Source: Ophiura sarsii
Taxonomy: Eukaryota; Echinodermata; Ophiuroidea; Amphilepidida; Ophiuridae
Assembly (NCBI GenBank): GCA_035610835.1
Contig: CM069447.1
Coordinates: 63,149,060 to 63,213,059 of the forward strand
Direction: 5' to 3'
DNA: 64,000 bases
The notes under the pieces were generated by a model. That model was given only the letters and a program-made list of their open reading frames with translations, was not told the DNA's origin and did no database searches. Shown piece by piece: positions 1 through 13,420 of this stretch. Both the position numbers and the translations under genes were made by a program. The stretch's first letter is position 1. Every line of letters begins with the position of its first letter.

Positions 1-1469
1 AATGTAATCAAATATAGAACAAAATAAGTTTTAAACGTTAAGTATAAATTATCAGCTTTAATAAAATACTTACTCCATTGGTTTCCAACATTAGAGCTGT
101 CGATCGGTGTAATGACTAAGACATCGATCTCTATAAGCTGTTTTTTGTCTTAAAATACTAAGGAAGTATTCAACAACCACCAAAAAAAATGCACAAAAAT
201 TGACTCTTGGGGAACTCTTGGAATTAGGGTTTAAAGTTGGGTGTGTTTATTGCGTTTTTAGAAATATTGACACGATGGCTTTCCATAAAAATGACGATGT
301 GCTGTGTCTACACTTTGACTACGAGCTGTGTGTACATAAAATTCTCAATTCAAAATACACATCGAAGAGCATGTTGTGTGTATGATACGGTATACGATAC
401 ATTTCATAGATATTTGAGGCTTTTGATGATATTGGTGTCCTTGGGAAGGATATAATATATAGTATAATTAATGTATTGTAACTGTAAACTTGTTAAATGG
501 CCAATAAAGGTGTTTATCGTCAAATGATATAGGGAGGTTGTATGGTCGGCCACAGTGAGTAAAAATTACTAATCAACAGAAGACATTCTACCTCATTTAT
601 TAAGTGTTGCATTAGTGATGGACCAAGGGGTTCAGTGTTAACATTGCTTGTTTATATTGTTCGGTTATCATGGAACAAAATGTAAGAGTATTTGGAATAT
701 CAGAGGATTACATAAACAAGTTTCAGAAGTCAAGAATGGTCTTGGAATTCCAATAACGAATTGGCTTGTGGTACATTTATAACTTTCCCCAATCAACTGA
801 TTATCTTTATAAGTGTTTGAAATGTGTCGTTTCCACGATGTAGGAGTTAATTTGGGCGGGCACTCACATTACTAATTGTCGATGGGATGTGCGTTGCACA
901 ATACATCTCACGCCTCTGTTCAGATCCGTAGGTTCTACTTTTACACCTCAACTGCGACCCCAGTTGAGCCTCAAACGTCGAGTTTTGAGTTCACTTTCGG
1001 ATGGTTTTTTTGCCTATCGTTTTGATAAATTAAAACCTGTTATAATTAACGGGGAGGGGGGGGGGGGGTTGCGTCGTCAATTTCACAAGAACCATGTAAA
1101 CTCCATTTGAATATGATATCAGTTTGGTAAAAGCACACCCCGTTGAACAATTGATCAATGAATAACGGAGCCTCTTGGCCTCTTGGCTATTCCTCTCTTA
1201 AGGGAGGGGATTCCTATTTGGGGGCGTCTCGTTCAGATGGTAAAACGGGCAAATTAAAATTGTTTCAAATTCTTTTTAGTTTTTGGGAAGTAGTTTAAAA
1301 TGTTACCTTTTATCCATGATTATTTATAATAGTATAGCAGAGATAGGCCTACTCATGATCAGAAACATCCAAACCCGGGTAAGGGGCTAGTGTCAAATCA
1401 AATTACGGATCATTTTAACCGGTCGGAACCCCGGTGGGTTCAGTTAACATCGACTTTGGGTATGCATGA

Positions 1470-1910
1470 TTGTTCCAAAATCGCGGAAAAGGGGGTGGGG
1501 GGGGGGGGGGTCAAAGTGACATTTATGTCCGCGATTTCACCAAATTAGGGGTGTTTTTAAAGCTTTATGTCCGCGATTCCCAAAACTAAGGGGTCATTTT
1601 GGATGATATTTCCGCGATATCAAAAATAAGGGGTGTTTTTTTTTAGAGGCTATGCCCGCGAAGAAATAAAATGAGTATTGTGTCATATCAAATTGGCCCG
1701 ACAATAGGAAAAATAGTTATTTTGAACCAGATGTGTCCTCGTTTTTGCGCAAATAGGGGGGACTATATACAAAATGGCCTTGAAATGGTGAAAAGGAAGG
1801 CTAATTTCAGTCATGTCAGTCAAAATGCCCGCGTTTTTGTGCGAAAAAGGGGGTCAAATTAGCCAAATTGTTCGCGAAACGCCGTAAAAGGGGGGGTATT
1901 TCAAGATCCT
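1470..1910. repeat. Degenerate cgcga / aggggtg repeats
   Basis: Roughly seven loosely spaced units, each pairing a cgcgat or gcgcaaa core with a G-run such as aggggtg or aaggggg. Cores are visible near 1481, 1529, 1573, 1612, 1656, 1747, 1830 and 1873. Spacing is irregular (about 40-90 bp), so this is a decayed tandem family rather than a clean satellite. It lies inside the 132-3660 element. Confidence 0.5.
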
Positions 1911-3549
1911 GGAACGATCATGTGTTTACCCCTCTGAAGACTAAGAGAGAACACCGGGTAGGTATAATGAAAATAAATTGTATTCACTGACAACTCAAAC
2001 AAGAGAACAGATCTGTTAATATTGGGTCAGTCAACATTCTTAATGAGTCCTTTTATTATTTTTCAATTTAACTATCGATTGAGAATTCCGGAAAATTAAT
2101 CTGTGGTTTTTTTAATTTATTTAAACTAATTTCATATAATCAACTTGTTGGTTTATATTGGAAACTGTCTTACGGATACCTTTTTAATCAAATGATATAT
2201 CATTTGCAGGAATTTTGTCTTTGCTGCTGTCTTTTCAAGTCTAAAAAAGAGACGATATTTTGTCTATAATTTCAACAAAGTTCAACTGCCATTTTGATTA
2301 TTTGGACATAGTTAAAGATGTTCATTGAACATGTTGAATGCAAATTACGTGCAAGTATAAGTTCTGTTTATACGACATTTCAGGGAAATACCCTTCCTTT
2401 TCATTTTGGTGCCATGTACTATTTTTAAAGCACTATATAGCGTGCAATTAAAATCTGACAACTTGCAATACAGTATTTTAATTTTACAAAATCACGATAT
2501 GCTATATTTTGGGTTGGGCTTACATTCCGACACATTCAAGTAATCATAAAGTATCACAACGCATATAGAAGATATTTGCAGAACATGTGAATCCTATTTG
2601 ATATCCTTTGATTAATGATGATGCAGCGTTGCCGAGCTAAAGGTTTGATTTCGCGGTGTTTAAGTATGTCATACTTAGCATTTTTCATAATTTTCATTAG
2701 ATTTTTACCTTGGACATTTTCATTAGATTTTTACCTTGGACATTTTCATATTTATTCTAAAATGGAGTGCGATAATGGTTTGTCGATTGAAAAAATGTAT
2801 TAGGCCCTATGTCAAATTGAGAACAGAAAATAACATACCATTTCTCAACAACGGATTTAACCTCAACTATTTTATTGACATGACATATATAACTAATTTT
2901 GTTAACATGTTTGGTTGCTATTATCTGTGTGTGATAAATTCCCATGAAGTGCTCAGACAATAAGTGTTGAATATATGACAGATATTCATATACTTAAAAT
3001 CTAGTTTTTAATATGTTCTCTTATGCACAAAACACACACCTAATTAATATCAAATCAAATCAAATCAAATTTATTTGTATGTACATGTTATCAACACTGT
3101 AAAGATTTGCAGTTGCTTCCAAAAAATAAAATCGCCTCATCAACATGAAAATGTATTTTAAATTATACACTTTACTTGAACAATGTTGTATTATGAAACA
3201 TTTATTTATTGTTGTTAAAAGGATAAACACAAAATAAAACAACACTGTAAACTAATAATAACTGTTTGTTTTAATATACCATATTGCCTAGCGAAGATAA
3301 AGCCTATACATTAGATAGGGCTATTTATTTTCATTTGAAACACACTGTATAATATCCAGTCTATCAGAACTAACTGGCCAGGCCTAATCCGTATTGAATT
3401 GTATTGTGCTCTATTGAGGTAGTATTATCTCTATGAATAGCAAGGCTTGAATATAATTTGATGGCTGATGAACTATTGAGTGTCCCAGCAGAAAAAAAGT
3501 CTGACTGAAACTTTCAAATATCGTATTTTGGGATTTTTCCCCTCACGGT
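1911..3549. other. Interior of the 3.5-kb element, no gene seen
   Basis: AT-rich sequence without a convincing reading frame or exon. A short (caaat)n run at 3052-3075 resembles the simple-sequence tail of a minus-oriented LINE, but no LINE protein is visible next to it. Bases 220-1470 are equally featureless. Confidence 0.5.
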
Positions 3550-4401
3550 TCCAACTTTAACCTATTATAAAAAGAGTTCCCCAATAGTACATTTTTGTGC
3601 ATTTTTTTTGGTGATTATTGAATACTTCCTTAGTATTTTAAAACAAAAAACCAGCTTATACCTTCCATGTCCGGGTATCACCAAATCGACTGTAATCCCG
3701 ACTGATCTACATTGCCAAGGTATTGATCGGAGTGGTTAAAAGAAGCAGCTTTTGTGAAGTGAACAGAAGGACGAAATGTAATCAAAAAGTATAATTCTTA
3801 TTTGGTCATTTTAAGTTAATTATTTTATATGATACACAAATCATTTTCATTGTGCTACTAGTTGTGTTAATTTGTAATGCTTGCGTTTAGTTCATTCATG
3901 GAAATAATTGTACTTCCATGGTGTGATGCACTACTCGGGAATACCCTGTTACGTCTGCATCAACTTCAAACCAGCCATACCCAGGATGTTAGGTCAAATT
4001 CCAAATTATATCATTAAACTACGCATCTTTGATATGAGACATAAATTGGGTTATATTTGTAAAGCAGAAATACCACGATTTATGTATTGTATTCACTGCT
4101 ATTTGTGTAAATTAACCATTGGGTCATCATGGATATAATTATTGACTAACTGTTCCAGTGACATGACAAGCTTGCAAATTATCAAGATGGTTTATCATGC
4201 TGATATTGATAATAGAAGTAATAAAAAACATTATGGGATGCACCATATAATATACCGGGGTCGGCATTTGAAGTAAAACACTTGACCCACTATCCAGGAT
4301 AAAAAAACAACTTGACCCAATGATGATTTAAAATAAAAAATCTACCCCACCCAACTCAAAATAAAGGAAAACATTAAAAATGAAAAATAAAAGGCGCTGC
4401 C

Positions 4402-5446
4402 TTTGCCGGCCAAAAAAAATAAAATGTCCGACCTAAACTTACATCCCCCCATAGATATAAAATGGTGCGTACCTTAACTATAGACAAACATAACGTTTTA
4501 TCTAAAAAAGTTAAAACCTTGCTTGCTTTATACTGGTCGCCTGTATAGCCCTTGTGTAATTTCCTTGTCAAAAACCGCTCCCATCTGAGAGCCGCCCAAT
4601 CCGAGTAAGATCAGAGGATGGGGAGCAGTCTGATTGGGAGCAGTCACAGTGAGTGAACCCTCTATCAGTTCATAAAAGGGTCCAACTTCAGTAGACTAGC
4701 TTTATACAAGCTGTAGTACCGTAAAACAGTGTGAATAGGGACATGAGGGTAAATAGGGACAAAAATAGGAATAGGGACATGGGGCCCCATGTCCCTATTC
4801 ACCCTGTTTTAGAGTACACAAACTGGCCGGGTGAAATTTAAAAAACGTTTCCCATGTTTGTCCCTATTCACCCCCATGCCCCCCTACTCACCTCGTTTTA
4901 CGGTATTACTGTTATTTACACATTAACCATGGAAATTGTTTAAAACATTTGAGACATGTGTCGGTTTTACACATTAAACAATATGTAAATATATTTGTTA
5001 AAAAATAGTGTGTCATTTTTTGATTTTTGTGTATTTTAACCATTTGAACATATGAGACCTGTCATCACAAAACAAGAGTTGCCCCAATGATGGGGTATCA
5101 GTGGTACACGCCAGGTAAACTTATCAGTTAGTGGTAATTGACATTTTCTTTAAATATTTCTTAACATGGGTGATATTACCATAGCAATTCCGTAAATGTT
5201 TACCCACGCTTAAATCTTTTATACCATGAAATAATATGCTTAACTGGACTAGTTGACCCACCCTCCCCTATGTCTGCCTCATATTTAAAATTGTTGTAGT
5301 AACATTTCATATCTTCTGATAAATTTATGTATGGCACACCACAGGTGTCATAAAATGGTGAGCTTAAAAACTGACCTCTAAGTCGTTTATATCTATGGGG
5401 GGATGTAAGTTTAGGTCGGACATTTTATTTTTTTTGGCCGGCAAAA
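4402..5446. repeat. Perfect 60-bp inverted repeat pair
   Basis: Bases 4402-4461 and 5387-5446 are exact reverse complements over 60 bases by eye, beginning tttgccggcc and ending atagatataaa. They are about 925 bp apart. The right member corresponds to a degenerate stretch in the opposite arm (near 22260-22310), so the left member looks like the added copy. Perfect identity in a decayed background suggests a recent insertion or gene conversion. Confidence 0.7.
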
Positions 5447-6050
5447 AAGAAAAGGATGGCACACAAAATTCTGGCGCAAAAAAACAATCTGGACAACATT
5501 TTAAAGCTTGCCACCATTTTGTTTAACTTTGCAGTTTTCTTAACTCCAAGGTATTGGTCATTATTTTAAACTGTATGCAATTATTTTTAACTCCGTTTAA
5601 TGACGCTTGTGATGTGTCATATTTATGTGCCTGTCTGTATAGATATGATATCAGTCATCACTGAATGGTATAAATCTGTTAGATGATACAGCTTTGTGTG
5701 ACCACTATTTATATGACGTTGTGTTACAAATGTTACATACATTCCTATCAAATATATGTAAATATACTTTTAAAATCATTGAAAGAGCTGTTCATAACTA
5801 TGAAATTTGATGGTACCATGTCTTGGTTATCACATACATGTAGAATACTTTATAGCAAATAACGTGTCCAAGAGAATTGGTGTTATTCGTTGTGTAAAGC
5901 ATTTTCTTCCACATCCAACTCTTGTGATGTTATCCAATGCTATTGTGATTCCTCATTTTGATTATGCCAGCACAGTATGGTCCAACTGTTCAAATTCATA
6001 TCAAGCAAGACATTTAAAAGTCTTACACAACCGTTAAGCCAGAACAATTT

Positions 6051-6400
6051 GTGATGCGATCTGTGAAAACCCGCCACATGTCGGGATTTTTCATATTGGA
6101 GATATTTGTATCATAAGAAAGCTGAATCTGTGCTGATTACAGAACTGTTTTGATCATTTTTCTACGATCACTACAAAAAAAGTTATGAGTGAATGATGGT
6201 TGTGATGTCATAAAAAGCTACAAAACAAGAAATCATGAAAACAGGCCATAAAAGATGCATAGTTCAATAGAATAACATTATAAGGCTAATTAGAAAAGTG
6301 ACTGAAGTAAGTTTTTGAAGGTGAAATTTCATAACAGGTGATGATATAAAGTATTAGAAATTAATTTTCTAAACAAAATATGAAAAAATAAAAATAAAAG

Positions 6401-6434
<34 letters not shown>

Positions 6435-6495
6435 TTACCCATAATCCCTATTTCACATTTTGCGACATCCGACGGGTTTTCACAGATCGCATCAC
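6051..6495. mobile_element. 445-bp MITE inserted in the LINE, TSD attt
   Basis: Terminal inverted repeats gtgatgcgatctgtgaaaac at the left and its complement at the right (6474-6495). It is flanked by attt at 6047-6050 and 6496-6499. Removing the element and one attt restores a continuous LINE reading frame across the site, which defines both ends. A 2-bp tt duplication with a one-base-longer TIR fits equally well. There is no coding capacity. Confidence 0.85.
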
Positions 6496-6539
6496 ATTTT
6501 ATCTGGTGATATCAGAACACCAATAAATGATATGATGAA

Positions 6540-6901
6540 CTTATTTTATTGGACAAAACTAAGTGATAGGTGGAAAATTCAAATAATTATTATCGTCAGC
6601 TTAATAAAATAATTGCCTAAATCATATATTTAACAAATTGAGATTTTTGCCTAAATCAGCTCTTTACCATCGTGCAGTTACAGTCCACGTAAATTGCCTC
6701 ACAACCTTTTGCAGTTTAAACTTATTTTATTGGACAAAACTAAGTGATAGGTGGAAAATTCAAATAATTATTATCGTCAGCTTAATAAAATAATTGCCTA
6801 AATCATATTTTTAACAAATTGAGATTTTTGCCTAAATCAGCTCTTTACCATCGTGCAGTTACAGTCCACGTAAATTGCCTCACAACCTTTTGCAGTTTAA
6901 A
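6540..6901. repeat. 181-bp tandem duplication, two copies
   Basis: 6540-6720 is repeated almost exactly at 6721-6901 (one visible substitution, atattt versus atttttt). The unit spans the junction between LINE sequence and the first 127 bp of the 6594-8331 element, so the duplication happened after that element inserted. Confidence 0.9.
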
Positions 6902-8331
6902 CTATGAACTAGATTAAATGGTGTTAAACCAGTTTTAAAACTTGTGCCAGAAAAAAACTGCATGGCTTCGAGTATCGCAAATTTATTTTGAAATATCATT
7001 TTAACACTGCCCGTGTAGAAAACAGGAATGATATGTAGAGAAAATAATTGTAGGTTCAGAAAAAGTATTTTCTCTGCTGGCTGATCATCTGAATTTCATA
7101 CTTTTATGTATTATTTTAGAGATAAATTTATCAATATTTAAGCCTTGTTGCAGGAAAAAAACTCTTGATAAATTGTGAGTGTAGCATTTTTCGGGAGAGG
7201 TATAATTTTATTTAAATAACACCTTTTGTACTTGCAGTCAATAAGTTGACAATAAAATACCAATTATCGCCTATCGAACGCCCAGAGTCACGCACACAGT
7301 CGGGCGTATTTTGGAAAATGGAAGATTTTTATTTTGGGATAGGGATATATTTGGGCCCTTTCGTAGCATTTACATATTAAATTGACCGCTAAATGTCCAT
7401 TGTCTAATCAGATTCCCTTTTGACATGCCAATAAAGGAGGGTCTTGGCAACACTTTAAAAAGAGTTACAGGTCTTTAGAACTACGCCATCATGAATATAG
7501 CGGTCTTCATATTGATCGTGAGAGTCAATTTCATGGACAGAAATTGGCCTGCTATTCCTTACATCTATGTACAAAAATAGAGCACCGCTACTGTTCCGGC
7601 TAACATTTCTTTTAAAAAATTGGATATAAGGAAGAAAAGTAAATACTCCCTGAGATGGTGAGGGTTATGGTGAATTTGAGCAAATAGTTTGGCTAAAACG
7701 AAAATAACTTGCAATCCTCCTATCCCTGTAGTACATAGTGTTTAGGAGAGGTCACGCACCAATTATGAGCTATGGGAGACACCTATGGTTAAAGTGTTTA
7801 TGTTAATATTCAACTCTAAATCGTGCTACTAAATTAAAAGGATTATTGCCTAAGTCATGCGTGTGACTTGGGCATATTTATTGCATTGCCTAAATCAAAA
7901 AGTGTGACTTGTGGGCAGTTTTGGAGACTAAATATTTAGACAGTCAAAGTGTTTTGTAAGTTTAGAAAGGTGGCTGTAGTGCCAGAGTCTGGATGTAAAA
8001 AAGGTAGAGTACTATAGTGAATTTCTAAGCACTTTTGTAATGTTAGAATGAGCGTAGATAAATTGCCTAAGTTAGTTTGTTGATGTAAAAGTGCCTAAGT
8101 AAAATAAACAACTGCCTAAGTCACAATGGTATAATGTTGTTGAAGTCATTTTAGTTGGTTATGTAATACTATTGAGACATGACAACATAGCCATAATTTT
8201 TGTCTTGTATCAACATGTTATTGTGCTTTAAATGGTTAATAAAAGTAACTAAGTAACAAAACTCTATTATTTTTTTTGTTTTTCTCAAAAGTAGTAAATA
8301 TCACGTAGGCAATTATTTTATTAAGCTGACG
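6594..8331. mobile_element. 1.7-kb TIR element in the LINE, TSD ttat
   Basis: The left end cgtcagcttaataaaataat matches, in reverse complement, the right end at 8305-8331. Both are flanked by ttat (6590-6593 and 8332-8335). LINE coding sequence resumes beyond it. The motif tgcctaa(a/g)tca recurs inside at about 6614, 6649, 7849, 7893, 8064 and 8115. No protein is visible, so it is non-autonomous. Confidence 0.75.
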
Positions 8332-9349
8332 TTATTTTATTCAAATGTTTAAAAGATATAAGTCCAACCTATTGATCATCCAATTTTGAATTTGTACATA
8401 CCTATCACAATCATACTACTAGGAATCGTTCAAGTAATTTACACTTTAATCATTCCTAAAATCAAATCAAACTCTGGTATGCGCACTTTTCTTTTCAGAT
8501 CTATTTATGGAACAATTTATCACCATCTATTCGTATTGATTTAGAAAATATGTCACTTGGTCAATTTAAATCCTATATTTCCACTGTATCATAATTGAAT
8601 AATATCATAATTTGTATTTGTATTATATTTAAACGCTGTAACATTTTTATTTTTATGTATTTATGTATGTATCGAAATGAGGGCCTGCTTAGAAAGCAGT
8701 GCAAGTCACTGAAGCATATTACCCTCAATAAAGAAAGCACAAATAAATAATATTATAATAATATGAAGTCAAAGTAGAAAATGCTGTTATTATAAAGTAT
8801 TTCAGTACATATTATATTCGGCATTCATCGGGTACCCAATGAAGGCCCATGTCCAAACATTCTGTACGATAAATACTTTGTAATCACAGTATTTTCTACT
8901 TGTGACTTCATATTATTTAATACCGACGCAGCTTAATACCGACGCAGCTTCTCTGTTATAAGTATACTTGCATTTTACTGTGAAATATACTGTTGTGATT
9001 AAAATATAGACAACGCTAACATTCGTATCTGTAGTGATTCTTTAAAATTGCAGCATGTGTGAATAAAATTGAATCTATTTACAAGACAATCTCAATATTC
9101 ATTGTCAGACAACTCTTTTTTCTTCTCATGGGCCTATTCGGCCACCAGTACATCTTTTAATCATTTTGACTCAACTGCTCAACTTGAAAATGTTAAATGT
9201 GATTCATTCTGACTCACATACTTTCATGTTACTTAAAACAGAGATAAATCCACATTTTGATCAATTTAATGCCACCCCCCCCCCCCCCCCCCAAAAAAAA
9301 AGAGGTTCTTTTGCCTATGAAATGTGATATTATTTTAAAATAAAGTGTA

Positions 9350-9802
9350 TATACAGGATGTGCCAAAAGTTTCAAAACCATTTTAAAGATTTGTATCCCT
9401 CTCTTTAAAATAAGTCACATTATTCACATTCCATTCATGTGGTATGGATTCAAAAAAGGTTTTCACTATGTTCATCGGGATGTTCATAATAAGGATTATA
9501 TCAATCTGAAATTAAAAATTATCCTTGTAGAGAACTCTTCTCTTCCCTACCACTTTCTGTTTGTCTCATTCTTGACTTTATTCAGCTCATTATGACGCTT
9601 TTATAGAAAGCGTAGTTTAACAATTCGGGAAACTTCCGCCTGTATTTGGACAAGACAGACAGCTGTTATTGTAAGTTGGGTACCAAAATAATCCTCAAAG
9701 TGTTTTCTATCCAAATATATATTCAATTTTATACTGCGAATTATTTCACCTGGGATACAAAGGATTGAAAAGGTTTCGAAACTTCTGGGACACCCTGTAT
9801 AT
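9350..9802. mobile_element. TACAGGGTG-ended MITE, ~450 bp
   Basis: The left end tatacaggatgtgccaaaag and the right end (9765-9802), read in complement as tatacagggtgtcccagaag, form a TIR of about 35 bp continuing into a tttcgaaacc block. Two other inverted pairs with the same termini but different interiors lie at 18286-18962 and 49199-50240. The interior shows no gene. Confidence 0.75.
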
Positions 9803-9803
9803 A

Positions 9804-10244
9804 AAGCAATGGAAATACCCACATGACTTTCCACCGTGTAGAACACCCGGGATGGACAAAAAATGCAACTTGGATTTTTTTTCTTCAGCTTTTCAGGACG
9901 ATCGCGTACACTTGTTCATAATGTTTACTGTTCACAATATAAGTTTTACGTTTTAAGAGGGAGTGGGATTCTTTGAACATACATGTATAGTCACCCCAGG
10001 GTGATGATCTTTGCCGACATAGTTGTTAATTAAGTTCATTTGTCAACTCTGGGTAATCACAGTCTGCTTAAATATCATATCCCAAAATGGTAATTGAACA
10101 TAGTCAACCAAGGGTGATTTTTGCAGTCATCTATCAAGTTCAATTTTGTCAGTCTAATTATGTGTAGCCATGCATAGGCGACATGCAAACACCTAAAACC
10201 AAATTATTACCGGATGGAGAGTCGTGTGGGTATTTCCATTGCTT
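9804..10244. mobile_element. 441-bp TIR element
   Basis: aagcaatggaaatacccaca at 9804 recurs in reverse complement at 10221-10244. The element starts 2 bp beyond the preceding MITE. The interior holds two or three loosely similar units around cc(a)agggtgat. No coding sequence is seen. Confidence 0.7.
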
Positions 10245-10887
10245 ACTTTCTTATCACTTAAAACCTTTTTTTTAAATGTTTGGGATTTTGTCCTACGCCC
10301 CTTTCATTTGTCTCTTTTTACCAGCCCAATTGTGTTTTACTTGTGTTTTGATTATTTTCTGAGTTGCAGTGAACAATTGATTGGCCTATCAAAGCTCTCT
10401 ACTTTTAAAAATGTTGGGAACAAAATTATGACATATTTTCGGCCAAAAAAAGGCTGATTTTACATGATTTATGAGAAAAATATCAGCTCAAATTAAATTC
10501 TAGAAAAATGCATTAAGTTGGTCAGTCGGGCCCATAGAACAGGGTTTTTTCTTCTTTTTTCCTCGCCTTTATTCAAATTTTTAACTTCCCGATTACTTTC
10601 ATATCACTTTAAACCCTATTTCAACGAGACATTTTGAGATATATCCACATTTTGCTCGATTTTACCCGCAAATTGGGGTTCTTTTGCTTCGATTTGATCT
10701 GATAAGACATTTTCACACAAAAATGAAGGGTATAATATATATTTTTCATTTACATAATAGTTCTAAAAGCAAACAGGTCCATTCGCAAACATTTACTTTC
10801 AGAAGTTTTGCTTTCCTTCACATTTAGACGTTGAATCCTAAATCTAGTATATTACAAATTCAGGCTGATATACAGCTACAGGCAATA
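10245..10887. repeat. Arm sequence with a degenerate satellite-like monomer
   Basis: 10560-10670 weakly matches the adjacent satellite: it has cgattactttcatatcactt where the monomer has cgatgactttgatatcactt, followed by gagatatatccacatttt where the monomer has gagataaatccccaattt. 10795-10890 matches the right arm at 21390-21480 inverted. This is the transition from arm to array. Confidence 0.5.
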
Positions 10888-13420
10888 TACAGGCAATTTT
10901 AATCAAAATGCACATTTCAAAATTTTAACAAGAATATTTCTTTGAAATGATTCATTTGGACTCGCCGATGACTTTGATATCACTTATAACCAATTGCAAC
11001 CAAAAAATGAGATAAATCCCCAATTTTTATGGGTTAACACTATAATCCTAAATCGAGTGAAATCGATCACGGACACTTTTCGGCAAGTTTAATCAAAATG
11101 CACATTTCAAAATTTGAACAAGAATATTTCTTTGAAATGATTCATTTGGACTCGCCGATGACTTTGATATCACTTATAACCAATTGCAACCAAAAAATGA
11201 GATAAATCCCCAATTTTTATGGGTTAACACTATAATCCTAAATCGAGTGAAATCGATCACGGACACTTTTCGGCAAGTTTAATCAAAATGCACATTTCAA
11301 AATTTGAACAAGAATATTTCTTTGAAATGATTCATTTGGACCCACCGATGACTTTGATATCACTTATACCCAATTGCAACAAAAAATTGAGATAAATCCA
11401 AAATGTTGATGGGTTTACACTAGAATCCTAAATCGAGTGAGATCGATCACGGACACTTTTCGGCAAGTTTAATCAAAATGTTAACAAGAATATTTCTTTG
11501 AAATGATTCATTTGGACTCACCGATGACTTTGATATCACTTATAACCAATTGCAACCAAAAAATGAGATAAATCCCCAATTTTTATGGGTTAACACTATA
11601 ATCCTAAATCGAGTGAAATCGATCACGGACCCTTTTCGGCAAGTTTAATCAAAATGCACATTTCAAAATTTTAACAAGAATATTTCTTTGAAATGATTCA
11701 TTTGGACTCACCGATGACTTTGATATCACTTATAACCAATTGCAACCAAAAAATGAGATAAATCCCCAATTTTTATGGGTTAACACTAGAATCCTAAATC
11801 GAGTGAGATCGATCACCGACACTTTTCGGCAATTTTAATCAAAATGCACATTTCACAATTTTAACAAGAATATTTCTTTGAAATGATTCATTTGGACTCA
11901 CCGATGACTTTGATATCACTTATAACCAATTGCAACCAAAAAATGAGATAAATCCCCAATTTGTATGGGTTAACACTAGAATCCTAAATCGAGTGAGATC
12001 GATCACCGACACTTTTCGGCAATTTTAATCAAAATGCACATTTCAAAATTTTAACAAGAATATTTCTTTGAAATGATTCATTTGGACTCACCGATGACTT
12101 TGATATCACTTATACCTAATTGCAACAAAAAAATTGAGATAAATCCAAAATGTTGATGGGTTTACACTAGAATCCTAAATCGAGTGAGAACGATCACGGA
12201 CACTTTTCGGCAATTTTAATCAAAATGCCCATTTTCAAAATTTTAACAAGGATATTTCTTTGAAATGATTCATTTGGACTCACCGATGACTTTGATATCA
12301 CTTATAACCAATTGCAACCAAAAAATGAGATAAATCCCCAATTTTTATGGGTTAACACTAGAATCCTAAATCGAGTGAGATCGATCACCGACACTTTTCG
12401 GCAATTTTAATCAAAATGCACATTTCAAAATTTTAACAAGAATATTTCTTTGAAATGATTCATTTGGACTCACCGATGACTTTGATATCACTTATAACCA
12501 ATTGCAACAAAAAAAAATGAGATAAATCCCCAATTTTTATGGGTTAACACTAGAATCCTAAATCGAGTGAGATCGATCACGGACACTTTTCGGCAATTTT
12601 AATCAAAATGCACATTTCAAAATTTTAACAAGAATATTTCTTTGAAATGATGCATTTGGACTCGCCGATGACTTTGATATCACTTATAACCAATTGCAAC
12701 CAAAAAATGAGATAAATCCCCAATTTTTATGGGTTAACACTAGAATCCTAAATCGAGTGAAATCGATCACGGACACTTTTCGGCAAGTTTAATCAAAATG
12801 CACATTTCAAAATTTTAACAAGAATATTTCTTTGAAATGATTCATTTGGACTCACCGATGACTTTGATATCACTTATAACCAATTGCAACCAAAAAATGA
12901 GATAAATCCCCAATTTTTATGGGTTAACACTAGAATCCTAAATCGAGTGAGATCGATCACCGACACTTTTCGGCAATTTTAATCAAAATGCACATTTCAA
13001 AATTTTAACAAGAATATTTCTTTGAAATGATTCATTTGGACTCACCGATGACTTTGATATCACTTATAACCAATTGCAACCAAAAAATGAGATAAATCCC
13101 CAATTTTTATGGGTTAACACTAGAATCCTAAATCGAGTGAGATCGATCACCGACACTTTTCAGGAATTTTAATCAAAATGCACATTTCAAAATTTTAACA
13201 AGAATATTTCTTTGAAATGATTCATTTGGACTCACCGATGACTTTGATATCACTTATACCCAATTGCAACAAAAAAATTGAGATAAATCCAAAATGTTGA
13301 TGGGTTTACACTAGAATCCTAAATCGAGTGAGAACGATCACGGACACTTTTCGGCAATTTTAATCAAAATGCCCATTTTCAAAATTTTAACAAGGATATT
13401 TCTTTGAAATGATTCATTTG

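Larger units (their letters stand above)
132..3660. mobile_element. 3.5-kb element with ~90-110 bp terminal inverted repeats
   Basis: Bases 132-240 reappear, reverse complemented, at about 3550-3660. Both arms share the run taaaatactaaggaagtatt, an A-rich tract followed by atgcacaaaaat, and ggggaactctt, with only scattered mismatches and small indels. This is the layout of a DNA transposon or fold-back element. No transposase-like reading frame is visible between the arms, so it would be non-autonomous or decayed. I could not identify a target-site duplication. The two arms could also be independent insertions of a shorter repeat. Confidence 0.6.
5780..8750 (+). pseudogene. 5'-truncated LINE reverse transcriptase remnant, split by two insertions
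   Basis: The C-terminal part of a non-LTR reverse transcriptase is readable in pieces. 5807-6050 encodes a segment ending KRIGVIRCVKHFLP, then IPHFDYASTVWSNC and LHNR, followed by a stop (taa) where the family has Ala. The frame resumes at 6500 with SGDIRTPINDMM and WTKLSDRW, beyond a 445-bp insertion. The far C-terminus appears at 8500-8594 as LWNNLSPSIRIDLE and LGQFKSYIS before a stop, after a second insertion and frameshifts. An AT-rich 3' tail with aataaagaaagcacaaataa ends near 8750. The FDYxxxVW and LWNxLxxxIR motifs are typical of Jockey/CR1-like LINEs; the exact clade is uncertain. It sits inside the left arm, since the opposite arm lacks it. Confidence 0.8.
4040..10890 (+). repeat. 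Left arm of a giant inverted repeat pair (element A, plus copy)
   Basis: Long stretches recur in reverse complement at 21390-24010. Matching pairs include 4085-4195 with 23800-23975, 4915-5300 with 22440-23330, 5570-5750 with 21965-22170, 8755-8940 with 21780-21960, 9050-9255 with 21510-21700, and 10795-10890 with 21390-21480. After removing inserted elements (LINE 5780-8750, MITEs 9350-10244) the order is collinear, so these are two copies of one repeat facing each other around the 190-bp satellite. The 3665-4040 stretch outside it shows nothing recognisable. Confidence 0.75.

Noticed and set aside
5807..6037. A stand-alone 76-codon gene
   Set aside because: The peptide is the C-terminal part of a LINE reverse transcriptase that continues beyond an inserted MITE.
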